From Eretmocerus hayati (taxonomy: Eukaryota; Arthropoda; Insecta; Hymenoptera; Aphelinidae), in assembly GCA_029851415.1 (NCBI GenBank), contig CM056744.1, forward strand, positions 60,969,172 to 61,033,171: a DNA stretch of 64,000 bases, read 5' to 3'. The notes beneath the pieces are model-generated. The model saw only the letters and a program-made list of their open reading frames with translations, made no database searches and was not told the DNA's origin. Both the position numbers and the translations under genes were made by a program. Of the stretch, positions 1 through 11,129 are shown one piece after another (the first letter of the stretch is position 1; each line of letters opens with the position of its first letter).

Positions 1-241
1 ACTTTTATACTTATGAATTTTTTTTCATTTATGTATAATTTTTTTTCATCTTAAAAACTGAAAATATTCTCTCCTTCCTGCTCAAAATATCTGAGGCTGT
101 TGATTTACGCGTTTCTCGACGTGCTTAATCGATTGGTTAATACGGAATTTCGATTGAAGCTCATTTTATTATATCTTTCACACACCTCTCTTTCGTTGGG
201 CTATAAAACCTTTCTAATCACAATTTAACAAAATTCCGTAT

Positions 242-1330
242 CAGCCAATCAATTCAGCACGTCGAAAAACTTCTAAATTACTTCCTTTACATTTTTTTTA
301 TGTAGTAAAATGGAATACAAATCATTTATAAGATTTGCTTCTTTCCGAAAAATTCCAAATTTCTCATTAAGGGGATGTCGGAGTCTCGCGCGGAACGAGA
401 AAACACTTTATGCAATCATTTTTACACCGATTGAGATGGGGGTGGTCGCAAGAGATTCGGAATTACTTCAGAAATCGGTCTCTGATGCGAATGATGAGAA
501 AGATCGTCTCCATCTGTCATAAGAATCGACCTAAGGTGCAAAGTCGCGATCTCTGAGAATCATACTCACAATATCGCGCATTTCCTGGTTCACTTCAAGA
601 GCGAGGGAGACTTTTATTTCCATAGGTTGTACCAGAGGCCGATTATTGAAGAAATTCCGAATCATTTGCGACCACCCTCGTCTTAATTGATGTAGAAACC
701 ATTGCGTAAAGTGTTTTTTCGTTAATGCCGTGAGACTCCGACATCCCCTTAAAAAATTCACAAGTCAAAAAATATTTATGCGATCATGCTCAAAATTCAC
801 TGGCATTATCATCACAGTCTTTAAAATACACCTACAAAGTCTCAAAAGATTTTGTCAAATCGATCTCGAAATTTTGCGTTCCAAATGATACATTCTTATT
901 CCAATCTTCACGTTCACCGACAGTTGATTGCTTCCTTTCCTAACATAATCACTTGTTCACCAAAATTCTGTATCAACGAATCGATCCAGCACGCCGAAAA
1001 ATATCTAAAGTACTTCCTTGACATTTTTTTCATATAGTCGAATGAAGTACAAATCATTTATAAGATTTGCTTCTTTCCGAAAAATTTCGAATTTCTCATT
1101 AAAAAATTCAACAGTCAAAAAATATTCATGCGACCATGCTCAAAATTCACTGGCATCATCGTCACAGTCTTTAAAATACACCTACAAAGTCTCGAAAGAT
1201 TTTGTCAAATCGATCTCGAAATTTTGCGTTCCAAATGATACATTCTTATTCCAATTTTCACGTTCACCGACAGTTAATTGCTTTCTTCCCTAACATAATC
1301 ACCTGTTTACCAAAATTATGTATCAATCAA
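242..1330. repeat. Tandem ~350-bp repeat, two copies
   Basis: Copy A (about 242-970) and copy B (about 972-1330) align throughout. They share the 'AAATCATTTATAAGATTTGC' block at 319 and 1050, the 'TTTTGCGTTCCAAATGATAC' block near 874 and 1218, and 'CAGCACG(T/C)CGAAAAA' at 255 and 987. Copy A is longer only because it carries a 378-bp insertion at 371. The start of the unit also occurs inverted at about 106-155 against 228-275, so the array begins with a short palindrome. No coding potential is apparent. It could be a fragment of a satellite or of a larger tandem duplication. Confidence 0.8.
371..748. mobile_element. MITE with TTAA target duplication
   Basis: The element starts GGGGATGTCGGAGTCTC (371-387) and ends with its exact reverse complement (732-748). 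It is flanked by TTAA on both sides (367-370 and 749-752). Similarity between the two ends extends inward for about 100 bp, so it is a short palindromic, non-coding element. The neighbouring tandem copy at about 1098-1101 has a single TTAA at the same place and no insertion, which fixes both the ends and the target duplication. TTAA targets are typical of piggyBac-related elements. The GGGG terminus is not the usual CCC start, so the family is left open. Confidence 0.9.
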
Positions 1331-1466
1331 TCAATTCCTCGCGTTAATGAAGATCAATAAAGACCTTTACGTTATTATCACTCTGTTCTACCTACTGCAA
1401 ATAGAAATTTACACTCCATAATTTATACTTCAAATAACTAATTTGTAGAAAAATACTCAATTTTAC

Positions 1467-1652
1467 TTGATTTTCTTCAAACCGATTCATTCCCTTTTCA
1501 ATGTATACGAGTCATATTCATCAGACCATAAACCTGTTAATATAGTAAAATGTCAAACACAGGATGATGAATTAGAGCAAGATAGTAAAGAACAAAACAT
1601 TGAGGAGGATATTGTGGATTTGATTGATGTTGAAGATGAAGATCAAAGGTAA
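1467..1652 (+). other. Acidic open frame, possible exon remnant
   Basis: A 61-codon frame contains a Glu/Asp-rich stretch (many DEL/EED/DLIDVEDED-like residues) with codon use that looks protein-like. It is followed by CAAAGGTAAATG, a plausible splice donor at about 1649. No family is recognised and no partner exon was found. It may be a piece of a host gene or a chance frame in the AT-rich region. Confidence 0.2.
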
Positions 1653-1904
1653 ATGAAGGATCATGGATGTCCACCAATTGATATTACAGAAAGTCAGTAT
1701 AAAGAAATTCGAAAAAATATCTCATGTTCTGGATCATGGTTAGGAGACGTTTTGATATTTTGGATGAATAAATATTTTAATAAAAATTTCATGAGGAGAA
1801 TTGATTAATGTAACATATTAATGTATTTGAATTTTCGAGTGAATAATATGAGATTAGTTGACTTCTTCCATGGCAATGAGAAAGCATTCTGCTAAATTCT
1901 TTTA

Positions 1905-2335
1905 GCAGCGTATTTACTGATCATCTTTCATATCATTCTCTACTCATCATTTTCACACCATCTCATTTCCCTGCCTACTTCTTCTTCATCTCTTTCCCTC
2001 CTCTTTTTTCATCATCATCATCTCCATCTCATTCCAATTTCTCATGTCATTACATACTCTTCATTCATACCACCTACTACCTACTTTCCTTTCTTACTTC
2101 TCATTCGTCTCTTTCCCTTCACTTCTCTTATTCTATCTTACCTCCATTCAATCTCATCATGTCTCATACCAATTTCTACTCTACCACCATCTTTTCTCCT
2201 TTTCTACATCATTCTCACCACCTCATCGCATGCATCATAAATCAGCCAATGATCGCCTACTTGGGGGCGGATTCATCATCTTCTTCATCATTATCATCAT
2301 CCATTCTCTCATCCATCACATTTCATTCACGGACA
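1905..2335. repeat. Pyrimidine-rich low-complexity tract
   Basis: The + strand here is almost wholly C, T and A, with recurring TCATC, CATCTC and TTCTC words. The long open frames in it are composition artefacts. It ends just before the pogo transposon. Confidence 0.7.
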
Positions 2336-3270
2336 GAGACGGAGGGACCCAAACTCCCATCGTTGGGTCAATCCGTGTTCTACACTTGCGACATCATAAT
2401 AAGGTGGATTAGCCAGTAGTGGAACCGACCGCACTCGTTCACCTATAGCGGAACAAGTCGGATTGCAGACCAAATTATTTACTTACGGGATTCTCAAATG
2501 AGATTCTGAATGGATGGATATAAAGTTTGAAGTCTCCTCTAAACGATGCGAATTGAACCATTCCCGTAATTTCCGTAGTTTTTTTTTCAGTGAATAATTG
2601 AAAATTGTTTGTTGAAAGGTCGTCACCTGTAGGCTCGGATTGCCTCGGCCGAGCCCCGGACGTCAATTTTCCTTTTTGCCAGCGTAGTGAATTGTACGTT
2701 TTTAAGGATGAAATTTTTTTTGCCACTGATAATTAAGGTCTTCGAGATTCAATTCCGAGCAAATCTGAGTCTTTAATTAAATTCTAGAATTTATAATTAC
2801 CTGTTCCTCTACCGGTAACAAAAAAACCAGCCTGACCGATAGTGGAATAGAGCCGGGCTCTGCATTCCACTTGTGGCAAACGGCTCGCCAAAAGTGAAAC
2901 GTGCGCGAACATCAGCTGCACAAATACGCATTATTAATTGTTTATTTAATCATCTGCTTGGTATTTAGTACTAACTCAAGTGTGGAGAATGATAATATGA
3001 TCAAGTTTAGTTGTTTATTTGACTACGTTCAAGTCAGGGAAGATTTTTTTGCCTGAGGCAAAGTCGACAACATAACCTCTGCTATTGGAAGCAATTGTAA
3101 GTAAGTATATTATTGACTTCCCACTGTATGATTCAATTGAGTAAGTTATAAGTTACTTCTCTCGCAAATCTTTGAATAAGTAATTGTGGGTGATGAATAT
3201 TGTTGTGTCACAATGTATCGGTTATCAGAAACTAAGTCAGTACAATAAAATTCCAGGTGATTAACTAAGA

Positions 3271-6200
3271 ATGCCAAAAATTCAAAGGAATGAGTCACAC
3301 CCATCAGTTAAGAAAAAAATATCACAGATCAAGAAGAAAGCTATAGAAAAAAGTTCATACAATGTAGAAACTGTAAGGAACGCTGTAAAAGAACTTGGAA
3401 CTGGAGCTGCGCTCCATGCTATATCTAAGAAATATGATATCCCAAAGACTACTTTGTACAGAAAATGGAAAAATTTGACTGAAATTGAATGTAGAAAAGG
3501 CCCGTCAACTATTTTGAGTGCTGAAGAAGAAGAGCAGATTTGTGATTGGATCAAATATAGAGCTGAGCGTGGATTTCCAGTTACAAAACCTAATTTGCTG
3601 AATTATGTGAAGAAATTCTTGGATGATTCTAAGAAAAAGACTGTGTTAAAAAATAACCGCCCAGGATATAAATGGTTTTCAGCATTTATGAAGCGTCATC
3701 CAGACATTAGCTTGCGCATGTCACAGAGTTTAACTATTACCAGAGCATCAGTCGAACAAGAAAGAGTTGATGAGTGGTTCAGCAAAGTTGAAACAAATTT
3801 ACGTGGCCTGAAAATTTTGAGTGAGGAATATAGGGAAGGTGAAGACTATGATTATGAAACTGCAAGGCGAATTGGGAACTGTGATGAATCATCCTTTCGT
3901 ACCAATCCACAAAGTGATAAAGTGCTTGCAGAAAAGGGAGCTGATAGGGTTTGTAATATCATCGGAGCTAATGAGAAGGAGTGTGTCACTATTCTTGTGA
4001 CAGCTAATGCTGCTGGTGAGAGAGCTCCATCAATGATTCTTTTCCCAGGTGACAATTTACCTAAGAAACAAGTTCTTCAAAAAATACCCAAAGATACTTG
4101 GTGCTACGGTCTCTCTGAAAATGGATGGATGGATATCCCTTCATTTTATTGCTATGTGACAAGAGTGTGGTTCCCTTGGTTGAAGGCACAAAAGATCAAG
4201 TTTCCAGTTGTTCTCTATGTAGACAATCATTCGTCACATGTAACATTAGAATTGGGGAAATTCTGTCGAGAGAATGGTATTGAACTTCTTCCGCTCTATC
4301 CAAATGCTACTAATTTTTTACAGCCTCTGGATGTATCACTATTCCGTCCACTCAAAGCCAAGTTCAGAGAAATGCTCCTAGATTATAAGATCAATCATGG
4401 AATCATACATTTGAAAAGAGAAAACCTGCCTGTGGTGATGGACATGGCTTTCGATGGTATTGACTTTGCAAATATTGTCAAAAATGGATTCAGAGCCTGT
4501 GGCTTATATCCTTTTAAAAAAGATGTCGTACATAGTAATGTGCTCAAGGATTGTAAGAAAAAACAAAGTATTCAAGCAAATCTTTCACCTCCACCTTCAA
4601 ATCAAAGTGAGGCAACTACTGGGCCTCCAAGTAAAGTTTTGGAGATTCTGAATTTTTTTGAGACTACCATGATAGCTCCTGAAATTTTGAAAAATTTTGA
4701 ACTGGACGCACAAAACCTCACTCGTGAAAAACCTGGAGGAGTTAGTTTGGAGGCATTGCATGAAGTTTGGAGTGAACTGAGGAGAATGACTGGTACTTTT
4801 AAGTCGTGATGGCTTTTTTTTACTCTGCTTATATGTATCGTCTCGCAATTATGTGTCATTTGTGAATACTCAATAGTTCCATAGTAATTATGCGTTTATC
4901 TTTTGTATGAGTGTAGGTTCCAATGTGAATGATGCCAACAATCTAGCTCAAAATGGAAGTGAATTGTCCCATGCTGGAGTTTTGTTCGGCTCGCAGAGCT
5001 TAGATGACGACACTGTACCACACACCGAAAATCCATCTCCACGCAGACGAATAGGAGATGAAAATCTTCTAGACGTCATGGGCAACGTGGCTTACAGTGA
5101 ATTTCCTATTGAAGCCGAGTCAAATCTGAGTATAGAAAGTATTAGCTTTGCTCGTGAGCAAGTAGTATTCAATCACGACGATTCTACACTCTCCTCAGAA
5201 AGAATGTATTCTGAGAGTGCTGGAAATGTTAGCTCTGGAAGTTTTTTGGATTTGGACGATTCAGCAATGAGCTTCGGCACCTCAAACCCGCAAGGTACTT
5301 CTCACTCTCTATATTGGTTATGGTCAATACCATGATCTAAGTACATAGGTAACGCTCTTTCACTAATATCCATTTACTAAAATGAATTGGTCCTCTTTCA
5401 GATGAATTTGACCCAACTCAAGTAATAACTTTTATTGAAAATATGAAAATCACTGAGGATCAGCTGTCTGCTGATGGATATTTACCTACAGATTTTACTG
5501 CAAACAAAGATGATTTTGGTACATCCTTTGAATTGCATAATGCTGCTGCACCACAGATAATGCAACCAACTGCTGATCAAGAAAGTGTCCAAATGAATAA
5601 TTTGTCTCGTGTCATACTTCCTGCGGAAAAATGTACAGATTTTGGGACAGCCATTGAATCAGCTCATTCTGCGAATCAGTCTCCAGTTATTGATGAAAAT
5701 TCTGAAAGTGAGTGATTCTTTCGTAAGCAACTGTTTTTTCTCTCTTTTATTTTAACGGAATTGAATCCATTGTGATCTCTTTTGCAGAAATCGACGGGGA
5801 ATACGAGATATTGGATCTCTCTATGGGAAATACGTCTTCATCTACTGATATTCAGAATGACAAGCCTGTGCTTTTAAAATCTACATATTCTCAGAGGGAA
5901 AACTCTGAAAAAAATTTGCTCACCGGTATGCTTTTCCCAATGAGTGTTCATTTTTCTAGGGTTCCCACTATCCCTTAAATACCTGGAAAACCTGGAATTC
6001 TCCTTGAAATTTTCGCGGCTCCTGGAAATCCTTGAAATCTTCTAGAATGTCGATTTTTTACGATAAAATCCTTCGAAATTCGCGTGAAACGGTCAATAAT
6101 TAATCTGGACTAGTTCAAAACTGATTGATTTTTTAAATTTGATGTATTAGAAACGCTTTTTCCATTCGCCGATATGATTCTATTGGAGGATGGATTTACT

Positions 6201-7106
6201 TTGGTCATTCGTATTAAAATGGAATGCTGAGGCCTCCCCTCGACTATACATTTAATTCAAGACTTAGATTCAAAATCGAATTTTGATGAAATTACTCAAA
6301 AACCAAGGGAGCCTTCATTAACTAGAAAACTGGCTCACAATGCCGAAAATTCCTGGAAAATTCCTCTCCCAGCTCCTGGGATTCTTAGAAAACTCCTGGA
6401 ATTCTCCTCAGATTGGCCAGTAGGAACCCTATTTTCCCTTGTCATCTGCAATCTAATTGACTCGCTGAATTTTTCAGAAATCCAGAATACAAGTAATCAG
6501 GAACCTCATGATTTACCACGGAAAGAACGTCAACTCGAGGAAAATGCAGGTGAACTATCTTGGAATTTGATGGATTTATTGATCACTTTGTATGTAACTA
6601 ATATTTTTCCTGAGTCTCTTTTCAGCCAGTGCAATTATACCGGGTACGAATGCTCAATCGGCATTTGAAAAAGCTTTTCCTGTTCCCAACTTTGACCTCG
6701 GTAAGAGGAAGAAGCGTAAGGTTCCGGCAGCAGGAAGCCTGGCAGAAGCCATGGAATTTTTAGAAAATAAAGAGCGAGAAAAGAAGAAAAAAGAAGAGGA
6801 AAAACAGCGAAGAAAGGAAGAGAGAGAGAGAAAAAGAAGAGTCTGAAAAACGAGGAGAATCAAAAAAGTAAAGCGTATACAGAGGAGAGAAAAAGGCTGA
6901 ATGAAAGGAAGAGGTCTCTAGGGAGGCAACTCGTTGAACTCAAGAAAAAACTCAAAACTGAAAAGAATGGCGATCAAATTCTGATTCTGCGGGATGAAAT
7001 TTCGGAAACTCTTAGCCACGTTGACGAAGTGAATAAAATTTTAGCTGACTTGGACATTACGCGACAATTACAATTGCAAGCGAGCCTAACTTCTACCTCA
7101 CAATAA
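3271..7106 (+). CDS. pogo/Tigger-like DDE transposase, six exons, last exon frameshifted
   Basis: The first exon (3271-4792) encodes the catalytic protein. Residues ~30-65 form a Psq/CENP-B-type helix-turn-helix and ~75-150 a Tc5/CENP-B DNA-binding domain. The DDE_1 catalytic core has Asp205 (NCDESSF), Asp318 (YVDNHSSH) and Asp354 (QPLD), a DD35D spacing typical of pogo. An unspliced message would stop at 4809. A donor at 4793 (ACTG/GTACTT) joins an acceptor before 4917 in frame. Further exons 5402-5707, 5788-5925, 6478-6549 and 6626-7106 follow with good AG acceptors. Every intron is phase 1 and every internal exon is a multiple of three. The last exon has a frameshift in an AG run (about 6821-6845). 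The nuclear transposase would act on the TIRs at 2402 and 7650. The catalytic assignment is firm; the splicing is inferred. Confidence 0.85.
4917..7106 (+). CDS. C-terminal exons 2-6 of the pogo transposase
   Basis: Exons 2-4 encode an acidic, Ser-rich tail of low complexity with no recognised domain. Exon 5 is only 72 bp. Exon 6 begins with a hydrophobic patch and a Lys/Arg-rich GKRKKRK segment resembling a nuclear localisation signal. A highly charged Glu/Lys/Arg coiled coil follows, the kind of tail seen on many insect Tigger-like proteins. In the frame entered from exon 5, translation stops at 6844-6846. The neighbouring frame stays open from there to the TAA at 7104. One extra AG unit or one lost base in the purine run explains the break. 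Without it the protein would be about 965 residues. Exon boundaries are read from splice consensus and phase, not from transcripts. Confidence 0.65.
5957..6431. mobile_element. hAT-like MITE inside transposase intron 4
   Basis: The ends TAGGGTTCCCACT (5957) and AGTAGGAACCCTA (ending 6431) are inverted with one mismatch. The outer 8 bp (ATTTTTCT at 5950 and ATTTTCCC at 6431, allowing a one-base shift of the ends) agree at six of eight positions, as for a worn hAT duplication. Words such as CCTGGAATTCTCC and CCTGGAAA recur at both ends. No coding capacity. It lies wholly within the inferred intron 5926-6477, so it would not disturb the protein. Confidence 0.6.
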
Positions 7107-7673
7107 ATGTTTGTTTTCTTTTGTAAAGACAAGTACTTGAATCTGATCTCATATGAGATTCTGAAAATGTGAATGTACTTAATTTTTAACTTGTTGACTT
7201 ACTTGTAGTCATTGCTTACGTAAAAAATTTGGTTCTAATAAGAATAGCCCATCTATGTAGAAAATTCTGTGATTCTTTTGAATAAGATAGAGAGGAATAA
7301 AATATCTATTTTCTTATCTTCACTAAATTCAATTCTGTCTCAGTTTGCATCCTCTAACCCGTAGAACTCCGAGCTTTCCCCTATCCCAGAGCTATAGGGA
7401 AATACACGTTCCACTTCTGGAAAACCGGTGTTCCGCTATAGGAAAAGAGTGGATTCGTGTAGTTCCGAAATAGGCAAAATTCTTCGATTACCAAGTTACC
7501 TCTAAAATTATTGTATCTTGACCTTTGCTCAAGTTTTTTTCCTAGAAATACTCCTGAGACTCTTCGCTTTCAGATGCGCTAGTCGACCTTCACGCATAAC
7601 GAATATTTTTTTAGTTATATCGCGGTAAACTTTTGGTATGCCGAAAAGCGTTCCACTACTGGTTAACCCACCT

Positions 7674-9120
7674 TACCTAAGTATGGCGAGAAAGTGTAGA
7701 AAATGGTGCGAATTCAACGATGGCTCGAAGCGAAGGTTCAACAGACACACTTTTGACGGATACTCACTCATCAATTCGAGACAGACAAAGACAGTGGTAC
7801 CCACAAAATGCCTGGAAACATTTAGTTGCCTGTATTCCTGCACCTGATGCCTTACGACAGTAAGGTGAGTGGGAGCTTCAAAAGGGAATACGTCGCGAAA
7901 AGATGATAACACGACAAGGCTGCAACAAACAGACTTTGGACAGTTCTAGAAAATGTAATCTTTAAAAGAGGTCAAAAATCAGATGAATTAATGAATAAAT
8001 AAAGAATAAAAAGGGGGAAAAATCCATAAAAACAAGGAAAAACAAAACAAGTTGAATGAAACAAATAAAATCCAAAGTGGTAAAAAATCTAAAAACGAGA
8101 AAAACCGCGATAATCAAGGTAAAAATCCATGAAATAAGTGAAATAGAACAGATGTAATAAACCGGGTAGAATTGTAAAAAAAATTTAAGGAAAGAAGGTA
8201 AATAATGGTCAGGTCAGGTTAGGTTAGTAAAAATCTAGGGATATTTCCCTCTAGAAGATAATCCAGCCTGGTTAGGTTGGAACAGTCTAGGGGAATATTT
8301 TATAGTAACGAGTCAGGTCAGGTTAGGTTGAAACAGTTCTAGGGACATTTCCGCAGGGTAAGGTTAGTATCTAGAGGAAAAAATCTAGTGATTCCGGACA
8401 CCTGAAAGTCGTCCCGCGTTATAATATCATTTAATTAATTTGTGATACCTTTCCGCGAAGGGTTTGAATATACTGGAAATTGTTGGATGGTCTCGTACTA
8501 CTATTGCATGTTGGAATTCTTCTACCTCACCCCGAGCCAGTGATCATAACAATGATGATATAACTTGACTTGTTTTCAAATCTGAATGAATGAAAGACTG
8601 GGTCATATATTTTCCCCAATTTCTTGTGAAATCGACACAATTTGGACATGGAGTTCTATTCGACATGACACCCAAACCGATATTTTGGGGTACATTTGTT
8701 ACATAAATGCAAGGACATACAAGCTGTTAGTTTCATATGAAGAAAATGCATTTGCAAGAATGCATCACAGGGAAATTCAATAGCAGTTGCAACCGATTGA
8801 TGTGAAATTTGCATGCGAAAGTTTTTCGGTCCCCATTTCAAAATTAGAACACTATGATCATGATCAACGTGTTCTGGAACGGAGAACGGATGACGACATC
8901 TCTCTCACAGATATTCCATCTCTCTAAGAAGGGAACATAATTCTTGGTTCAGTTGGAATCATTCATTTCCCCAGTTTTCAGCATGACACACCTGAACGAT
9001 TCTCAATTCCCACGAACACGCTCGTGCTAGATCTTGTGACTAGATGGGCAGAGTTGGGCTCACTGGCCTCGTGATTCATCATCCGAGCACGCCACCCTAT
9101 CATTAACGCTCCAATTTTCA
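7674..9120. other. Intergenic, with TCAGGTTAGGTT repeats at ~8200-8395
   Basis: No gene is recognised. At about 8206-8230, 8265-8285 and 8310-8335 the motif (T)CAGGTTAGGTT recurs with CTAGGGA(C/T)ATTTCC words, a short local array of a type often seen in insect DNA. It is not a telomere: the copies are few, interrupted and internal. The remainder is AT-rich sequence without supported coding exons. Confidence 0.5.
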
Positions 9121-9170
9121 CTTGGCAATCCATGGATTTGTTAGCTTTGATTACAGATCGCGCCCCGCGC

Positions 9171-9280
9171 GATCAGAGCGCAGTGCGATCCAAGCGCGTG
9201 CAGAGATCAGAGCGCAGTGCGATCCGACCGCGTGCAGAGAGATCAGAGCGCAGTGCAATCCGACCGCGTGCCACGCGATC
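9171..9280. repeat. Three-copy 34-36-bp GC-rich tandem repeat
   Basis: GATCAGAGCGCAGTGCGATC starts at 9171 and 9205, and at 9241 with one change (GCAATC), each followed by CGACCGCGTGCAGAGA-like sequence. A related single segment with the same preceding context (ATCCATGGAT...) lies at about 10,312-10,395, so the block has a diverged second copy 1.15 kb away. Non-coding. Confidence 0.75.
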
Positions 9281-10485
9281 TCGAACGAGAAAAGATACAT
9301 TTATGAATCGACGAGTGATGATAAGAACACTAATGATAGTGCTACTCGGATCAGATGAAGTAAGAGTGCTTGAATTGACCGGGCTATTATTGGATTGTTC
9401 ATCTCATCTCAATGAAATGGTAACGTACTGTAGCTCTTTTTGAAGCTCGTTTTGAAATCTTTGTGACGAGCTTAGATAGATCCAATCTCCACCAACTGGA
9501 GTCGAGACGTCCTAATTTTTAGAGAAAAGGTGAGTCCCCGAAAGGGTGTGCCCTATTTGCCTCCACGTGTGCAAAGACCCACATCCATAATCGCGTGGGT
9601 CTTTCACGAGACCGGGATATCTCGGCTCCCTAACTCAAAATGAGTGAATAGATTCCCACAGTGAGGAATAGAGAATCAGTAGAAAATCCAAGAATGCAAA
9701 TTAGAGACATTGCACTTATTCAATAATATGGGTGTATAATCAGTTGAGAATCATTGCAAAATTGAGATGGAGTCAAAGGAAATGAGCTAAGAGGTATTCA
9801 AGTGAGTTGCTGTGATTTAATTTAGCATAGATTTTTAGTGACTGGAAAAATATTAAAAATGTGCAAAACCAATTTTTTCCCCGATTTTCCTATTATTGAG
9901 GATATTATTACCGTTGATTTCGACTTCTCTTGTCGGAAACCATAAAGCCGTGCTGAACAGGATCTGTCCAGCCAATATCGATGTATCTGAGTCGTTCTCT
10001 TCGTCTACGTCCCAACTTAGCGAGGTTCATTGCAAAATTGGGAAATCTGATCCTAAAGCGGAAGCTCGTCTTCGTCTCAACTTTTTTTACACGTAGAAAA
10101 GTGAAAATCTGCGGAATGTTCCGATTTTATGACCAACTCGAGGAATTCTCCAGAATTAGGCCTCTCATACACGTCGGAGAATATAGATATCTCTGCGTCA
10201 GTGGGTCAGGACTGATTTTATGAACAAAAAAATGAACAAAGGGGGCAAATCAGGTACACCCACCTCATACGATCTGATGATGCGGCACTCTCGTGGATAA
10301 TTATCCCCCATAAATCCATGGATGAGCTATTTTTGGTTGGAGATCGCGTGGCGAGCGGTCAGAGCGCTATGCGATCTGATCGCACACCACGCGCTCCAGT
10401 TGTATCGATGTGAGTGCGAGCGGTGAGCCACCTCGGCTCTCGTATAAATGTGATCAATTCATTGATGGAATACATTGGGATTGTG

Positions 10486-10650
10486 TCGGTGAGTCGAGCC
10501 ATGCTGCACTATCTGCGCAGCTAGTTCCTCTGTTAGTGCAGAAAGTGTCTTGGTTGCTGGGCAGAGCAGTATTCAACAAGTCAGCCTTCAGATCACCCAT
10601 TATAATTCTGTGTACATCATCCTCCTCTCCGATGCGCAGGCGCTGGGAGC
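10486..10650 (-). pseudogene. Fragment of non-LTR retrotransposon endonuclease
   Basis: The + strand text here (GCCATGCTG(C)ACTATCTGC, then CACCCATTATAATTCTGTG) matches that at about 26,888-27,010. There the minus strand encodes an APE-type endonuclease with the GDLNAN motif. This copy is short, broken by stops and diverged. Its direction is opposite to the RT remnant at 11,130-12,720, so the two are not parts of one collinear insertion. Confidence 0.55.
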
Positions 10651-10705
10651 GTGGCCAACGTGATCAGCGCAAGTGTCCCGAGCTTCTGCGCGAGGCTTCT
10701 GACTG

Positions 10706-10851
10706 ACAAGGGGGACCCACAAAGTGCGGGTCACCAAATCTCACCAAACTCTTTTCACAGTCTCGTACCACCTAGAATATGAAGAATCCAGAATAACTCC
10801 GTCACATGTGCTCCCTGTATAGAGCTACAAGTAGAAATATTGGCATTGTCA

Positions 10852-10892
<41 letters not shown>

Positions 10893-11058
10893 TTTCCAAC
10901 ATGGGCCTTTATGGGCAATGCTAATGTCATAGGCTGTAACTTCGGACAGAGGGCCCAATCGACGGAGTTACTCTGGATTGTTCATATTCTAGGTGGTACA
11001 AGACTGTGAAAAAAGTCTGGTGAGCTTTGGTGACCCACACTTCGTGGATCCCACTTGT
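10706..11058. mobile_element. Palindromic MITE with a central TA microsatellite
   Basis: The two halves are inverted copies. GGGACCCACAAAGTGCGGGT at 10,712 pairs with the sequence ending near 11,052. GTACCACCTAGAATATGAA at about 10,766 pairs with its complement near 10,985-11,005. The centre holds a pure TA run (10,853-10,889). The ends are ACAAG(G/T)GGGA. Flanks GACTG and GAGTG resemble a worn duplication. No coding potential. Confidence 0.7.
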
Positions 11059-11129
11059 GAGTGAAGATGTCGACGTGCGCTCAGATTGAGAGCGGGTTTC
11101 ATCCCCACAAAATCAACTTTCTGACGCTC

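Larger units (their letters stand above)
2402..7673 (+). mobile_element. Complete pogo-superfamily transposon, 5.27 kb
   Basis: The terminal inverted repeats are 24 bp. The left end (2402-2425) reads AGGTGGATTAGCCAGTAGTG then GAAC. The right end (7650-7673), reverse-complemented, matches it at 22 of 24 positions. The flanking dinucleotide is TA on both sides (2400-2401 and 7674-7675), the duplication expected of pogo/Tc1-mariner elements. Further copies of GTGGAAC-like and CTATAGCGGAAC-like words lie inside both ends (about 2440-2460, 2840-2880 and 7405-7450) and could be transposase binding sites. The interior carries one spliced transposase gene. Region 2426-3270 is a non-coding leader. Position 7102 provides an AATAAA overlapping the stop codon. 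Confidence 0.9.

Noticed and set aside
2044..2419. 122- and 86-codon frames in the pyrimidine tract
   Set aside because: Composition alone keeps them open; residues are Ser/His/Phe/Leu runs and no splice or start context supports them.
8200..8395. TTAGG-like words suggesting a telomere
   Set aside because: Copies are few, interrupted by other sequence and internal; they match a common dispersed TCAGGTTAGGTT repeat instead.
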